A DNA stretch of 7,894 nt. Source: CAYUTA01 sp964447605 (GTDB lineage Bacteria > Bacillota > Clostridia > Christensenellales > CAG-138). The DNA is taken from contig CAYUTA010000089.1 in NCBI GenBank assembly GCA_964447605.1, forward strand, positions 1 to 7,894. The letters run 5' to 3'. The notes under the pieces are model-generated. The model was given only the letters and a program-made list of their open reading frames with translations, made no database searches and was not told where the DNA came from. This document shows, in pieces, positions 7,143 through 7,894 of this stretch (positions are counted from its first letter, which is position 1; each line of letters begins with the position of its first letter). The position numbers and the translations under genes are program-made.

Positions 7143-7624
7143 TTCTATGAGCATGATGATAGACGATCTATCACAGAAAGTCCAATACAAGGTTTGTATG
7201 ATAATGCGCGGAAAATACAATAGAAGTGTACCGGCGTACCCACCGATGTCGGCGTGCTTTTCTGTTTGACGGACGCATACCCGTTCAATCCGCCTCCGCA
7301 GAAAACGGGAAGATCAAACAAATCAGCATTCGGCAGTGCCAGACAGGCGCTGATTCCACATGAGTTTCTAAAACGAATCACATAAAACCAGCCTGGCCGC
7401 CGAAGATGCGCAAGCATATTGCAGCTTTCTTAGCGGCTCTTTCCCTGAATCTGTATAAACTCGTAAATCGCGTAAGATAGAGCGATATTTTGTTGGGGCG
7501 GGACGAGTTGCTTTACCCGCTTATTTCTTGTGCATTTCAACGTAAGTAAGAAACGTTTCGCTTTTATTCCCGCTTTTCGTTTTCAGAGTCTTCTCTTAAC
7601 TTAGTGGCATTGCACGCCGTCTGG
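7143..7624. other. Gene-free stretch between AEC remnant and tRNA terminator
   Basis: I see no recognisable gene in about 480 bp. The longest frame (minus, 7145-7417, 90 codons) is Cys-, Arg- and Ser-rich, lacks a convincing ribosome site and resembles no family I know. Short frames on both strands are uninformative. A 10 bp perfect palindrome, GAAACGTTTC, lies at 7550-7559. The composition becomes more AT-rich towards the tRNA end. It may hold further decayed sequence. Confidence 0.5.
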
Positions 7625-7679
7625 CCTTTTCGTATAAGAAAAGGCTCCCGAAATGGTATCATTTCGGGAGTCTTTTTTT
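7625..7679 (-). terminator. Strong hairpin terminator closing the tRNA operon (probably bidirectional)
   Basis: CTCCCGAAATG (7645-7655) and CATTTCGGGAG (7660-7670) form a perfect 11 bp stem with a 4-nt loop. On the minus strand, reading out of tRNA-Cys, the stem is preceded by an A-run that starts directly after the CCA end and followed by CCTTTTCTTAT. On the plus strand the stem is followed by TCTTTTTTT, so it can stop transcripts in both directions. A second small hairpin (CCTTTTC 7625-7631 with GAAAAGG 7638-7644) overlaps the leftward U-rich tail. Confidence 0.9.
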
Positions 7680-7752
7680 GGAGGCGCCACCCGGAATCGA
7701 ACCGGGGATGAAGGTTTTGCAGACCTCTGCCTTACCGCTTGGCTATGGCGCC
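7679..7752 (-). tRNA. tRNA-Cys (GCA)
   Basis: The minus strand folds into a complete cloverleaf. The acceptor GGCGCCA (from 7752) pairs with TGGCGCC (7683-7689), the anticodon loop is CTGCAAA with anticodon GCA, and the T-arm carries GGTTCGAATCC. The discriminator base is U, the known cysteine identity base, and CCA is encoded at 7679-7681. It is the last gene of the tRNA operon, directly before the terminator. Confidence 0.95.
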
Positions 7753-7759
7753 ATACCGA

Positions 7760-7835
7760 TGGAGCGGGAAACGGGGCTCGAACCCGCCACCTCAGCCTTG
7801 GCAAGGCTGCGCTCTACCAAATGAGCTATTCCCGC
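7760..7835 (-). tRNA. tRNA-Gly (GCC)
   Basis: This is a 76-nt cloverleaf on the minus strand. The acceptor GCGGGAA (from 7835) pairs with TTCCCGC (7764-7770), the D-arm is TAGCTCATTTGGTAGAGC, the anticodon loop TTGCCAA gives GCC, and the T-arm has GGTTCGAGCC. The discriminator is U and CCA is encoded at 7760-7762. It lies 7 nt upstream of tRNA-Cys and 4 nt downstream of tRNA-Phe, so the three share one transcript. Confidence 0.95.
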
Positions 7836-7839
7836 AAAA

Positions 7840-7894
7840 TGGTGCCTCAGAGTGGAGTCGAACCACCGACACAGGGATTTTCAGTCCCTTGCTC
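7840..7894 (-). tRNA. tRNA-Phe (GAA), 5' part beyond the window
   Basis: The 3' 55 nt of a tRNA are present on the minus strand: the end of the D-arm (GAGC), the anticodon stem-loop AGGGA-CTGAAAA-TCCCT with anticodon GAA, the variable loop GTGTC, the T-arm GGTGG-TTCGACT-CCACT, the acceptor strand CTGAGGC, discriminator A and an encoded CCA (7840-7842). The 5' acceptor strand and most of the D-arm lie outside the window. Confidence 0.9.

Noticed and set aside
7145..7417. Minus-strand frame of 90 codons
   Set aside because: No recognisable family, poor ribosome site, and composition typical of non-coding sequence.
7425..7600. Short minus-strand tails such as SENEKRE and GNKSETFLTYVEMHKK that look like protein C-termini
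   Set aside because: Their frames can only begin in or beyond the tRNA terminator and no family could be assigned.
7601..7804. Minus-strand frame of 67 codons
   Set aside because: It runs through tRNA-Gly, tRNA-Cys and the terminator hairpin, so it is not a gene.

Overview
The window looks like chromosomal DNA from a moderately GC-rich Clostridia-type Firmicute. The support is strong AAGGAGG ribosome binding sites with 7-9 nt spacing, genes resembling anaerobe families (CoA-acylating aldehyde dehydrogenase, AEC permease), and a compact tRNA-Phe/Gly/Cys cluster with encoded CCA ends closed by a strong hairpin terminator. The genus cannot be read from this sequence.

Layout. Positions 1-183 hold a short or partial plus-strand reading frame of unknown function, overlapping at a TAATG junction with an AT-rich nitrilase-superfamily amidohydrolase (198-1067, +). 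From about 1090 to 4737 lies a three-gene minus-strand operon, in transcription order: an HMG-CoA-lyase-like enzyme (intact), a CoA-acylating aldehyde dehydrogenase of the sulfoacetaldehyde dehydrogenase/PduP/AdhE type (intact), and a thiamine-pyrophosphate enzyme of the acetolactate-synthase type that is broken by two frameshifts and lacks its C-terminal third. A 340 bp divergent control region (4738-5077) separates this operon from a plus-strand LysR-type regulator (5078-5959). It contains an 18 bp near-identical repeat spaced exactly 100 bp apart, each copy fitting the LysR T-N11-A rule. Facing the regulator on the minus strand are two broken transporter genes: an AEC-family permease with frameshifts (6215-7142) followed by the N-terminal stub of an EamA/DMT exporter (5951-6163). 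About 480 bp without a recognisable gene follow, then a terminator and the three tRNA genes on the minus strand (tRNA-Phe is cut by the window end).

How it fits together. The LysR regulator probably controls the divergent operon, and the two permeases may once have moved its substrate or product. Lyase, acylating dehydrogenase and TPP enzyme could interconvert a 2-oxo acid, an aldehyde and an acyl-CoA, but the substrate is not evident. The TPP enzyme and both transporters look dead while the lyase, dehydrogenase and regulator remain open, so this looks like a catabolic island in partial decay, unless the frameshifts are sequencing errors. I do not see a clearly new defence or mobile system here.
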